64,000 nucleotides of DNA from Pictodentalium vernedei (Eukaryota; Mollusca; Scaphopoda; Dentaliida; Dentaliidae), in the NCBI GenBank assembly GCA_031216915.1, contig CM062297.1:543328971-543392970 (forward strand), read 5' to 3'. Within the stretch, counting starts at the first letter, position 1, and the number at the start of each line of letters is the position of its first letter. Below, one piece after another: positions 35,282 to 46,411 of this stretch. A program made the position numbers and the translations under genes. Under the pieces are notes generated by a model. The model was not told where the DNA came from and did no database searches. It was given only the letters and a program-made list of their open reading frames with translations.

Positions 35282-38200
35282 AGCTTAACTTGACAAAGTC
35301 AAGATAAGCTATTGCAATCACGTGTGCGGAAGTCTGTTAGTCTGTGAGTCTGCTCACATTTTCCTTTAGCACGGGCTACACCCCGCAGTTCTTGTCTGAT
35401 TGTCATAAAATTTCATATGCAGGTTTGGGGTCATGTCTAGATGAGAACGTCCCCCTTTTGGTCGCGATCGGTCAACCGGTATGGCTGCCCGAACCCAAAA
35501 CCTGAAAACCATTAGCACAGTCTACAGGTCGTATTTATGAAGGGATTTCACTGTAACTTGGTAGGATGCCTCTGTATAATGCCTAGAAGAGAACGTCCCC
35601 TTTTGGGAATGATCTGTCAACCGTGATGGCTGCCGAAGCCCGAAACCCAAAAACTTTTAGCTTAGTCTGCAGGTCACGTTTAATATGGAGGGATTTCATG
35701 GTAACTTGGTAGGATGACTCCTTATGATGTCTAGATGAGATTTTCCCCATTTGGGCGTGATCTACCAACCGTGACGACTGCCCGAGCCCAAAACCTGAAA
35801 ACCTTCAGCACAGTCTACAGATCATATTTATTGAGGAATTTCATTGTAACTTGGTGGGGGTTGACTTCATATAATGTCTAGATGAGAAAGTCCCCTTTTT
35901 GGACATGATTGGGCAACTGTGATGGCTACAGGGGCCCGAAGTCCGGAAACCTTTAGCACAGTCTACAGGTCATATTTATGAAGGGATTTCATTGTAACTT
36001 GGTAGGATGACTCCAAATAATGTCTAGATGAGAACGTCCCATTTTGGTTGCGATCATTCAGCCTTTGTGGCTGCCTGAGCCCAAAGACCTTTAGCATAGT
36101 CTATAGGTCGTATTTATGGAAGGATTTCAGTGCAACTTGTTAGGTTGACTCCATATAATGCCTAGATGATGACATCCCCTTTTGGTGGTGATTGGTCAAC
36201 TGTGATGTCTACAGGTGCCTGAAGCCTGAAAACCTTGAGCACAGTCTACAGGTCATATTTATGAAGGAATTTCATTGTAACTTCGAAGGATCACTCCAGA
36301 TGATGCCCAGACGAGAATGTCCCCTTTTGGTTGCGATCATTCAACCATTATGGCTGCCCGAAGCCTGAATATGTTTAGCACAGTCTACAGGTCATATTTA
36401 TGAAGGGATTTCATTGGAACTTGGTAGGTTGACTTCATGTAATGTCTAGATGAGAACAGCCCCTTTTGGACACCATTAGGCAACTGTGATGTCTACAGGG
36501 GCCTGAAGCCCGAAAACCTTTATCACAGTCTACAGGTGATACTTATGAAGGAATTTCATTGTACCTTGGTAGGATGACTCCAAATAATGTCTAGATGAGA
36601 ACATCCCCTTTTGGTCGCGATCATTCAGCCTTTATGGCTGCTGAGCCCAAAGACCTTTAGCATAGCCTATAGGTCGTATTTATGGAAGGATTTCATTGTA
36701 GCTTGTTAGGTTGACTCCATATAATGCCTAGATGATGACATCCCATTTTGGTCGTGATTAGTCAACTGTGATGGCTACAGGTGCCCGAAGCCCGAAAATC
36801 TGGAGCACAGTCTACAGGTCATATTTATGAAGGGATTCCATTGTAACATCGTAGGATCACTCCAGATGATGCCCAGATGAGAATGTCCCCTTTTGGTTGT
36901 GATCATTCAACCATTATGGCTGCCTGAGCCCAAAGCCTGAAACCTTTAGCAGTCTTCAGTTCATATTTATGAAGGGATTTCATTGTAACTTGGTAGGTTG
37001 ACTTCATATAATGTCTAGATGAGAACAGCCCCTTTTGGTCGCGATCATTCAGCCTTGATGGCTGTCCGAGCCCAAAACCTTTAGCATAGTCTGTAGGTCA
37101 TATTTATGGAAGGATTTCATTGTAACCTGTTATTTTGACTCCATATAATGCCTAGATGATGACATCCCCCTTTGGTCGTGATTGTTCAACTGTGACTGCT
37201 TCAGGAGCCCGAATCCTGAAAACCTTGATCACAGTCTACAGGTCATATTTATGAAGGGATTTCATTGTAACTTCGTAGGATCACTCCAGATGATGCCCAG
37301 ATGAGAATGTCCCCTTTTGGTTGTGATCATTCAACCATTATGGCTGCCTGAGCCCAAAGCCTGAAACCTTTAGCAGTCTTCAGTTCATATTTATGAAGGG
37401 ATTTCAATGTAACTTGGTAGGTTGACTTCATATAATGTCTAGATGAGAACGTCCCCTTTGGATGCAATTGGGAAACTGACGGCTACAGGGGCCCGAAAAC
37501 CTTTAGCACAGTCTACAGGCCATATTTATGAAGGGATTTCAATGTAACTTGATAGGATGACTCGTTTTGGAATAATTTTACTGTAATTTGGTAACTTTCG
37601 TTGATATACGTTAACTGTGAGGGCCACATACATTAACTGTGAGGTCATATTAACCCACCCCTCAGCTCTTTAGTACAGTGCACACCTCATATTATTTTTA
37701 TCAAAAACATAGCATACAGGGAACAGAAATTAACATATTCCTAATTATCACAATTCTTGTCTTTTTAGCTCACCTGAGCGAAGCTCAAGGGGAGCTTTAC
37801 TAATCACTTTCTGTCCGGCGTCCGTCGTCGTCCGTCCGGCGTTAACTTTACATTATCGACTTCTCCTCCTAAACCACTAGCCCAATTTTATTCAAATGTT
37901 GGCTAAATGTTTATTACCTAATGCCAATTCAGATTTGTTCAAATGAAGTTGCCCCTCCTCCTGGGTGGTGCCACGCCCCCAAGGGGCACCAAAATCTTTG
38001 TAAATCTTCTTCTCATGAACCAGCAGTAGCAGAGACTTGATATTTGGTGTGCAGCTTCCTTTTGAGGTGTAGACTCAGATTTGTTCAAGAGAAGTTTGTG
38101 GGGCTATACTTGGCGTTGTTATGAGAGGGGCAAAATTTTTTGCCCCGCCCAAAATTTCTATTTTCCAAACCGAGAGGCTGATTTGAACCAAATTTTATGT

Positions 38201-41200
38201 GAGGGCTTATTGGGTCATGAGTACTTGATTTATGCAAAAAAAAAATTTCCCGCAGCCCCGTGGGAACCGCAGGAGCTAAAAATAGAAAAAATTTAAAACG
38301 CCCATATCTCCAAAACTGCACGGCACTGAGAATTTTTATTTGGTGTGCAGCTTCCTTAGGACCAACAGAAAGGATTGGTAAAAAAAAATTGCCATCGGTT
38401 TTATCATAGGGTACAGTTTCGGGACTTTGAAAAAGTGCTGAGTCAGCACTTTTTAACACTGTAGGCAATGGGAAAAACATTAAAAAATCTTCTTCTCCAG
38501 ATCCAGCAGGCAGAATCTTTTGATATTTGGTATGCAACATTGTAGGGTGGATCTGATTCAAGTTTGTTCAAATCGGCCCCCTGGGTTCATATTTGGGCTC
38601 AGTATAGGAGCCCGATTTCGAACTTAGTGCATTTCAGGCAAATTTCTTAAAAAATCTTCTTCTCCAGATCCAGCAGGCAGAATCTTTTGATATTTGGTAT
38701 GCAACATTGTGGGGGTGGATCTGATTCAAGTTTGTTCAAATCGGCCCCCTGGGTTTATATTTGGGCTCAGTATAGGAGCCCAAATTTGAACTTACTGCAT
38801 TTCAGGCAAATTTCTTTGAAAATCTTCTTCTCCAGATCCAGCAGGCAGAATCTTTTGATATTTGGTATGCAACATTGTAGGGTGGATCTGATTCAAGTTT
38901 GTTCAAATCGGTTCCCTAGATTCATATTTGGGCTCACTATAGGAGCTTGAATTCGAATTTAGTGCATTTCAGGCAAATTTCTTCAAAAATCTTCTTCTCC
39001 AGATCCAGCAGGCAGAATCTTTTGATATTTGGTATGCAACGTTGCGGGGTAGATCTGATTCAAGTTTGTTCAAATCGGCCCCCTGGATACATATTTGGGC
39101 TTACTATAGAAGCCCGAATTCGAACTTAGTGCATTTCAGGCAAATTTCTTAAAAAATCTTCTTCTCCAGATCCAGCAGGCAGAATCTTTTCATATTTGGT
39201 AAGCAACATTGTGGGGTGGATCTGATTCAAGATTGTTCAAATCGGCCCCCTGGGTTAATATTTGGGCTCAGTATAGGAGCCTGATTTCGAACTTAGTGCA
39301 TTTCAGGCAAATTTCTTAAAAAATCTTCTTCTCCAGATCCAGCAGGCAGAATCTTTTGATATTTGGTATGCAACATTGTAGGGTGGATCTGATTCAAGTT
39401 TGTTCAAATCGGCTCCCTGGGTTCATATTTGGGCTCAGTATAGGAGCCCGATTTCGAACTTAATGCATTTAGGCAAATTTCTTAAAAAATCTTCTTCTCC
39501 AGATCCAGAAGGCAGAATCTTTTGATATTTGGTATGCAACATTGTGGGGTGGATCTGATTCAAGTTTGTTCAAATCGGCTTCCTAGATTCATATTTGGGC
39601 TCACTATAGAAGCTTGAATTTGAACTTTGTGCATTTCATGCAAATTTCTTAAAAAATCTTCTTCTCCAGATCCAGCAGGCAGAATCTTTTCATATTTGGT
39701 AAGCAACATTGCGGGGTGGATCTGATTCAAGTTTGTTCAAATCGGCCCCCTGGGTTTATATTTGGGCTCAGTATAGGAGCCCAAATTTGAACTTGGTGCA
39801 TTTCAAGCAAATTTATTAAAAAATCTTCTTCTCCAGATCCAGCAGGCAGAATCTTTTGATATTTGGTATGCAACATTGTGGGATGGATCTGATGCAAATT
39901 TGTTTAAATCGGCTCCCTAGATTCATATTTGAGCTTACTATAGAAGCTCGAATTCGAACTTAGTGCATTTCAGGCAAATTTCTTAAAAAATCATCTTCTC
40001 CAGATCCAGCAGGCAGAATCTTTTGATATTTGGTATGCAACATTGCGGGGTGGATCTGATTCAAGTTTGTTCAAATCGGCCCCCTGGATTCATATTTGGG
40101 CTCACTATAGAAGCTCGAATTCAAACTTAGTGCATTTCGGGCAAATTTCTTCAAAAATCTTCTCCAGATCCAGCAGGCAGAATCTTTTGATATTTGGTAT
40201 GCAACATTGCGGGGTGGATCTGATTCAAGTTTGTTCAAATCGGCCCCCTGGATTCATATTTGGGCTTAATATAGAAGCCCGAATTCGGACTTAGTGCATT
40301 TCGGGCAAATTTATTAAAAAATCTTCTTCTCCAGATCCAGCCGGCAGAATCTTTTGATATTTGGTATGCAACATTGCGGGGTGGATCTGATTCAAGTTTG
40401 TTCAAATCGGCCCCCTGGATTCATATTTGGGCTTAATATAGAAGCCCGAATTCGGACTTAGTGCATTTCGGGCAAATTTATTAAAAAATCTCCTTCTCAG
40501 ATCCAGCAGGCAGAATCTTTTGATATTTGGTATGCAACATTGTGGGGTGGATCTGATTCAAGTTTGTTCAAATCGGCTTCCTAGATTCATATTTGGGCTC
40601 ACTATAGAAGCTCGAATTCGAACTTAGTGCATTTCAGGCAAATTTCTTAAAAAATCATCTTCTCCAGATCCAGCAGGCAGAATCTTTTGATATTTGGTAT
40701 GCAACATTGCGGGGTGGATGTGATTCAAGTTTGTTCAAATCGGCCCCCTGGATTCATATTTGGGCTCACTATAGAAGCTCGAATTCAAACTTAGTGCATT
40801 TCGGGCAAATTTCTTCAAAAATCTTTTTCTCCAGATCCAGCAGGCAGAATCTTTTGATATTTGGTATGCAACCTTGCGGGGTGGATCTGATTCAAGTTTG
40901 TTCAAATCGGCCCCCTGGATTCATATTTGGGCTTAATATAGAAGCCCGAATTTGCACTTAGTGCATTTCGGGCAAATTTATTAAAAAATCTTCTTCTCCA
41001 GATCCAGCAGGCAGAATCTTTTGATATTTGGTATGCAACATTGTGGGGTGGATCTGATTCAAGTTTGTTCAAATCGGCTTCCTAGTTTCATATTTGGGCT
41101 CACTATAGAAGCTTGAATTCGAACTTAGTGCATTTCAGGCAAATTTCTTAAAAAATCTTCTTCTCCAGATCCAGCTTCAGAATCTTTTCATATTTGGTAA

Positions 41201-41544
41201 GCAACATTGTGGGGTGGATCTGATTCAAGTTTGTTCAAATCGGCCCCCTGGGTTTATATTTGAGCTCCGTATAGGAGCCCAAATTTTAACTTAGTGCATT
41301 TCAGGCATATTTCATAAAAAATCTTCTTCTCCAGATCCAGCAGGCAGAATCTTTTCATATTTGGTATGCAACATTGTGGGGTGGATCTGATTGTGATTCA
41401 TGAACGTATTTATTTGTAAAGTTGATAGAATCTTAGACAAAATTTGCAGAAAAGATCTACTATAGAAGGGGTGGTATCCAGGGTGAACCGTTTACCCAAA
41501 TCTAGCAGTACTAATGCATTATTCACACAAATCTCCGTTCAAAT

Positions 41545-42062
41545 TTTATGACCCCTCATTGGAACACACGCATTCAGCTCATTCCAACAAAGGTCATATG
41601 CCATGTTTTCGAGACAAAGGAATAAAAATTTTAGTTATTCATGAAATTTTTAGGCAACTGTTGTCTGTTATTCACATTGCTTCATGAAATTTCAGTACTT
41701 TTAGAAGTTACCTCAGTAATCAAGGGTTAATTCCCCTTAATTAAATGTCGCCTCTAAAAAACAACCACTTTGCATATCTTACCTTTTTACCAGCATAACT
41801 GCCAAAACTTGTCAGCATTCTTCGCAAAAATCGCTATTCAAATTTTAATTTTTGTCTCTTAAACATACATGTACTTATCGCTTGTAAATACCCCATTGGA
41901 ATGAGCTTTTTGAGCTCATTCCAATGAGAGGTCGCACACCATGCTTTTTGAGTCAAAAAAGCAATTTTTTTAGTTATTCCAGAATTTCGTACGTAAAACA
42001 CAGCTTTATGACTTCACATTAAAATGAGCTCTCTAAGCTTGTTCCAATCAACATTCACGCCC

Positions 42063-42093
<31 letters not shown>

Positions 42094-42370
42094 AAACACA
42101 CACAGACACATCTAAAAGTTTGTCAGCAAAAAAACAGTTACTTCAATTTTTAAATGCATTATAGGAACAACTTGCCAAATCAAATTTAAATACTTTTGCA
42201 TCATTCTGTATCTAGAACAAACCATTTACCATATCTTTACGCAAAATTCTCCAGCATCATTCACAAAAAAACACCATTATTTATATATTCACATTTCTGT
42301 CTCAAAAATATACCTGATCTTCCCATACCCCTATTGGAATAAGCTGTTTGAGCTTGTTCCAATGATGATA
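41545..42370. repeat. Four family L hairpin modules
   Basis: Stems built on CCATTGGAATGAGCT / AGCTCATTCCAATG occur at about 41552, 41890, 42000 and 42325, with varying loops. Each is preceded by a diverged CCAGCATNATTCNCAAAAAT sequence. The same module flanks the first eRF3 exon at 24 kb. Their function is unknown. Confidence 0.65.
42060..42115. repeat. Poly-C then (CA)n
   Basis: About 20 C, then ACACACACACACACAAACAC, lying within the non-tandem part of D5. Confidence 0.9.
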
Positions 42371-42826
42371 AAAAAAACTAATATTTTGGAAAATTTGTGA
42401 AAATTTTTGTTTTCTTGCATGCAAATATATATATGTAGCACATGGAAGATATCCACAGTTGGGGAGAGATGTCCAAGGCTATCTCTTCACATTGCTTGTT
42501 TGTGCTTCATGCTAAACCAGTTTGTCTGCAGAGATAAATTTGCTTTATTAAAAATCATTGGAGATTGGCCACACACCAACGATTTTAAATAAAACTAATT
42601 TTAGGTAACAAATGTTGAACTTCAAACAAAATCTATCACTCAACCAGTTAATGTTGATGAGGCATGACATGGTGAAGGTGACCTAAAATACTTCTTAGAG
42701 TCACTTTGTCAGGTGAGCGATTAAGGCCACGTGGGGCCTCTTGTTTCATAATCCTTTCATAAACATTGAACATTATCCTTTTCCTCAAACACAATACACA
42801 AGTTAAGCTACAGTGTCATTGACACT

Positions 42827-42846
42827 TTCATTCAATTCACTTGTAG
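42827..42846 (+). promoter_or_regulatory. Splice acceptor region of eRF3 exon, partly transposon-derived
   Basis: The sequence is TTCATT (B3 terminus, 42827-42832), then CAATTCACTTGTAG (42833-42846), then the exon. The native part before AG is short. The upstream pyrimidine-rich bases CACTTTCATT belong to the B3 3' end, whose hairpin (42812-42826) lies where a branch point would be expected. Confidence 0.7.
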
Positions 42847-42924
42847 GTATTTAACTGGAATGGTTGACAAAAGAACATTAGAAAAATATGAGAGAGAAGC
42901 AAAAGAGAAAAACAGAGAAACATG
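42847..42924 (+). CDS. GSPT1: eRF3 (GSPT1-type) exon, switch I region
   Basis: A 78-nt exon with acceptor TTGTAG and donor GTACTT. The first base completes the Met codon begun at 24229-24230. It then reads YLTGMVDKRTLEKYERE and AKEKNRET, with the first two bases of a Trp codon at the end (phase 2). This is the helix after the P-loop leading into switch I of the eRF3 GTPase domain and looks essentially invariant relative to vertebrate eRF3. Conservation and splice signals argue for a functional gene despite the repeats around it. The next expected exon (YLSWALDTNQEERDKG) is not found up to 64000. Confidence 0.95.
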
Positions 42925-43175
42925 GTACTTTTAGCAGAATCTTTTTATTTATTATGTAATTTTTAGTTTGTTGGAGAATTGAATGAGTCAGTAGCTTTTA
43001 CATTTAAGTAACATTTACCTCATGCATGGGTGATAACCTAAAATACATAAAAGTTCAAAGTTCGTTTTTAGTAAGTTTATGCCTATCTTCCTTAATTTAT
43101 GTGAACATTATTTTAGTCATCTCTTCAAAATTTCGGCTCCATTTTCAGTGGAATTTGATGCATTTTTTTCATGAA
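42925..43175 (+). other. eRF3 intron sequence
   Basis: AT-rich sequence after the donor GTACTT; no repeat family or exon recognised. Confidence 0.5.
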
Positions 43176-44438
43176 TTGCCAAATAGGGCTGGACAGGTTT
43201 TTGGTTTTTCGGTTCGTTTGTTTTTTTTTTTTTTTAACCGAAACCGAACCGCCGCCTTAACAAAAAACCGAGACTTTCGGTTTCAACAGATTTCCCAGAA
43301 TTGGTTTAGTTTATGACCACTCAGTCACTTGCTTTCTGCACGCCAAAGGCTTAAATGTCGGGCAAAGGTAAATGCTGTGCCATTTATGCTTACTTCGAGA
43401 GGACTGACAACAAATCCCCCCTTCCCCCCCACAAATAGTGGTAGCAAATTTCTTGTATCTTAAACAATATCTACAGAACCACCAGCAGATGGAATATGAA
43501 AAATTAAAAAGTCTTACGTAAAAATCCACACATGCAATTCAAGAATCGTTGAGTAAATTTAATGAACCGGGCACAGCCCCAACCTCACTCATATTCGACC
43601 AAAGAGGTATTGCAAGTTACCTGACAATGTATGGTGTAAATGTATTATAAATTACCTTTGATCCAAAATCATCTACATACGGCACGCTGTTAATTAGATT
43701 AGAGGTAAACATAAAATTTATTGAGTTTTAAAACCTCAAAGTTCACATGGGAAAAATGACGAGTAAATTATGTTAATTAATCGACTACTGGCACGTTCTC
43801 TGAAGTCACATGCTCAGAGATAATGCTGCGCATTGGCAGTTATGTTTTTTGTCAACAATAAAATGGTTAAATTAAAATAGAAACATATCCTGTTAAATGG
43901 ATGGCAGGTAACTATTGAAAGTTTTTTTTTAAACTTATTGGGAAGTGTTTTGTAGCCTATTTGAACTTACTCAAGGAATCGCGCAGTACTGCAGGTCTGT
44001 CGGGTACACACGCTGCATTCCCAATATGAAGATGTTATAATCAACACGTGTTTTCTCATGACCATTGTGTATTTTGTAAACACAACAAATTCTAAGATGC
44101 AATATTGCAAAATTTCTTTCAAATCCCATTATGCAGCCGTCTTCCTTCAAAAACATCAATCGCCTGTCTTGACTGAGATGAAATCAACGCAGGTATCAGC
44201 CAAGAGGGCAAAGTAAAGTTGGTAATATCTTCGCCTTGGCACCGCTCATTTCGCCCAATTTCTATGTTTGGGCAAAATCAAAGTAAAAAACGAACCTCTA
44301 CAGTCGAAATTAGGAGAGTTATTGTGAAAGCATTGGAGTGAGTGAGTGAGTTACCAATAAAAGTGATTCGTATATCATGACTTACTTCAATAATAGTTAT
44401 CAAAATCACAAGAAATATGATTTGTGTTCCTCTTATTC

Positions 44439-45145
44439 GGTAAAGGTCTAGTAAAGGGGACTTTTCGTTTTTTTTTTTAAAATAACGCTTTTCTCGCTAT
44501 TTTTTCTCTGTATTCTTAAAATAAACTAGATTTTGAACAAAATGACACAAAAGCACATATTTTTATCGTTTTTTTTCAAGAAATATTAAAATGATTTTAT
44601 TGCGACAGTGCCGTCGAACTCACTGCAATCGCTCCGTTCCATTATCGCTATCATAGGGGGAGAGTTTAGTAATTGAAATGTCGGCTGACAAACCCTGCCC
44701 CCTCACTAAACTGACCCCAGATCAAATTTTAGGGTCAATCTAGTGAGGGCTTAGCTTACAGATGAGCTCACCCTGGTCCTAACTGAACTGGCCTTAAATC
44801 GAGGAACACGCACACAAGAGAATCGCACCTGCTAACATGCACACAAGCGAAGCGCACCTGCTGTCATATAGAATGATTTCTCCTGTGTGACGTCACTCGT
44901 AACAACGAATGAAAACAACAGACGCTGCGAAATTTTCAGCGGATGAAACAAATCGCAATTGAGAAACTCGCAGTTCAACGGGATTTAAAATCTATTCTCT
45001 TACATGTTAAAACATGATAGAGGTACCTAATTTTGTGTCATTTTGTTCAAAATATAGTTTACTTTAAGAAAACAGAAAAAAAATAGCGAGAAAATCGTTA
45101 TTTTAAAAAAAAAAACTGAAAAGTCCCCTATTCTACACCTTTACC
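44439..45145. mobile_element. Long-TIR MITE with perfect 8-bp target duplication
   Basis: A 707-bp element flanked by TCTTATTC on both sides (44431-44438 and 45146-45153). The inverted repeats are about 110 bp: GGTAAAGGTCTAGTAAAGGG then GACTTTTC, poly-T, TAACGCTTTTCTCGCTATTT and TTTGAACAAAATGACAC, mirrored at 45035-45145. No coding potential. The duplication length suggests hAT or a related superfamily. It is inserted inside the hAT-like element at 43184-45894 and is therefore younger. Confidence 0.87.
44888..44895. promoter_or_regulatory. CRE-like palindrome TGACGTCA inside the MITE
   Basis: The full 8-bp CREB/ATF consensus site appears in TGTGACGTCACTCG. It may be chance, but a repeat carrying it could distribute binding sites. 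Confidence 0.4.
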
Positions 45146-45902
45146 TCTTATTCCACTGTCATTTGAAGCAGGAACCATCAAGAAACACGGGGCACGTCTA
45201 TTTTCAAGCGATGAGATAATTACCGAAATAAGCACAACAATTGCATATTATCCACCAAAACCAGGGTGAGAGCTTAGCAACTCCATAAAAAATAAGGAAA
45301 TGTTGATTTTTGCTAAAATGTAGCTTTTCTTGTGAATTTCTGCATCCTGACAAGGCCCCAAATCTCACTGACAGAACGAGGCAGATCCTACCAGTGGTGG
45401 AGCCATGGTTTGAAATCCTGTGGACCACGCTGGTGAAGAGTTTGGGTTTTTTTTGGAGGTGGGGGGGGGGGGGGGAATCTCAGGACTGAGGGTACTGTAC
45501 TTGTACTGAGGGCAGGAAATCAAAAAGAATGTTTTCAAATTTGGGGATGGAAGAAGCAAGTGGGATTTTGAGAGAGTGGGGGGTGGGGAGTGGGGGGTGG
45601 AGCAGGTCTCCCAAGATACCTCATGACTCCACCACTGTAGCCACTTACAGTAGCCCGACATATTTCCATTAGCTGAGAAGAGTGGTGAACACTGAGTAAC
45701 CTGAATGACTCAACACTCTATATGAGCCTCATGACTTGGATGACAAATACAGACACATTTTATGCATACATTACCCTCTAAAATGTGGATTTCTACAATA
45801 TATTTTGAAAAACCCGAAAACCGAACCGAAAACCGAGTTTTTGTACAAAACCGAAACTGAACCGAAATGAAAATTTCAAAACCACCCAGCCCTATTGCCC
45901 AA

Positions 45903-46411
45903 CACATTGGGGTGAACTAAGGTCAGCCCAGTTTGTTTGGGTCCTCTGAAACTAGTGTGTTTGGGTCCTCTGAAACAATATCAAAAATATAAAATACGCA
46001 ATGAACATAACTGTAAACATGAGAAATACTTTGAAGTGACATTCCCAAGGGTTGATCATATTCCTGACATTGGTGCATTGCAAAAAAAAAAAACGGACGA
46101 AAAATGAGGCCTGTCAGAGGGTCCCCAGGTTTTAACACTGACTTATGGAGAGCACATTAAAAATTGTTATTCTCTCAAACCACTGCTCCAAATGCATCCG
46201 TGATTGGTAAAAATTCATCTTTACCTTAAGCTTTAATGACACTATGTGTCCACTTCTAGATTATTTTCTGTTATTTCTATGTTGGCAGAACTTCCAGGTT
46301 TTTTGAGTCACATTAAGGGTTGTTTGTCCAATAACTAGTTTTACCTCACAGAAGAAGATGGTTTTGGCATTAATAATTGAATCAGGTAGACTTTTCCATA
46401 AATCTGTTGTT
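45903..46411. other. eRF3 intron sequence, no feature
   Basis: Contains a short tandem duplication (GTTTGGGTCCTCTGAAAC twice, about 45936 and 45959) and otherwise nothing recognisable. Confidence 0.5.

Larger units (their letters stand above)
37767..42746 (+). mobile_element. HINE-like element D5, 18-unit core
   Basis: The 5' end is AGCTCACCTGAGC with fold-back GCTCAAGGGGAGCT, then GTCCGGCGTCCGTCGTCG. After a short D leader, about 18 highly similar units of about 167 bp run from 38480 to 41395 (CCAGATCCAGCAGGCAGAAT, TTTGATATTTGGTATGCAAC, CAAGTTTGTTCAAATCGGC, CTTAGTGCATTTCAGGCAAA). Sequence 41396-42700 is non-tandem and holds family L hairpins. The 3' end is TCAGGTGAGC (42709-42718), the hairpin AGGCC...GGCCT (42724-42739) and CTTGTT. 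Low divergence between units suggests recent amplification or homogenisation. Confidence 0.85.
35282..42832 (+). mobile_element. HINE-like element B3 (hosts D5), ends next to eRF3 exon
   Basis: The 5' end is AGCTTAACTTGAC with fold-back GTCAAGATAAGCT. The core is about 15 units of about 143 bp, alternating two subtypes (TGTCTAGATGAGAACGTCCC and TGCCTAGATGATGACATCCC). The 3' module is split by D5 at about 37766-42746 (ACAATTCTTGTCTT | TCATAATCCTTTCATAAAC). It then closes with CAAGTTAAGCT, the hairpin AGTGTCATTGACACT (42812-42826) and TTCATT (42827-42832). Only 14 nt separate this end from the second eRF3 exon. Confidence 0.85.
43184..45894. mobile_element. hAT-like transposon remnant with 8-bp target duplication
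   Basis: The ends TAGGGCTGG (43184-43192) and CCAGCCCTA (45886-45894) are inverted. They are flanked by TTGCCAAA (43176-43183) and TTGCCCAA (45895-45902), an 8-bp duplication with one change. Inside the ends are complementary AACCGAAACCGAACC-type and GGTTTTTCGGTTCG-type tracts. TAGGGCTGG ends with 8-bp duplications are typical of hAT elements. No intact transposase is seen: short coding-like pieces (e.g. near 43356) are not recognisable. A separate MITE sits at 44439-45145. Confidence 0.78.

Noticed and set aside
38486-41395. Repeated open frames with similar proteins (e.g. IQVCSNRPPGFIFGL)
   Set aside because: They recur once per 167-bp repeat unit and are read-through of the D5 core; frames are broken between units.
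43311-43529. hAT transposase start near 43356 (MSGKGKCCAIYAYFERTD)
   Set aside because: Tempting as a BED-finger start, but it stops after about 30 residues and no Cys/His pattern continues.
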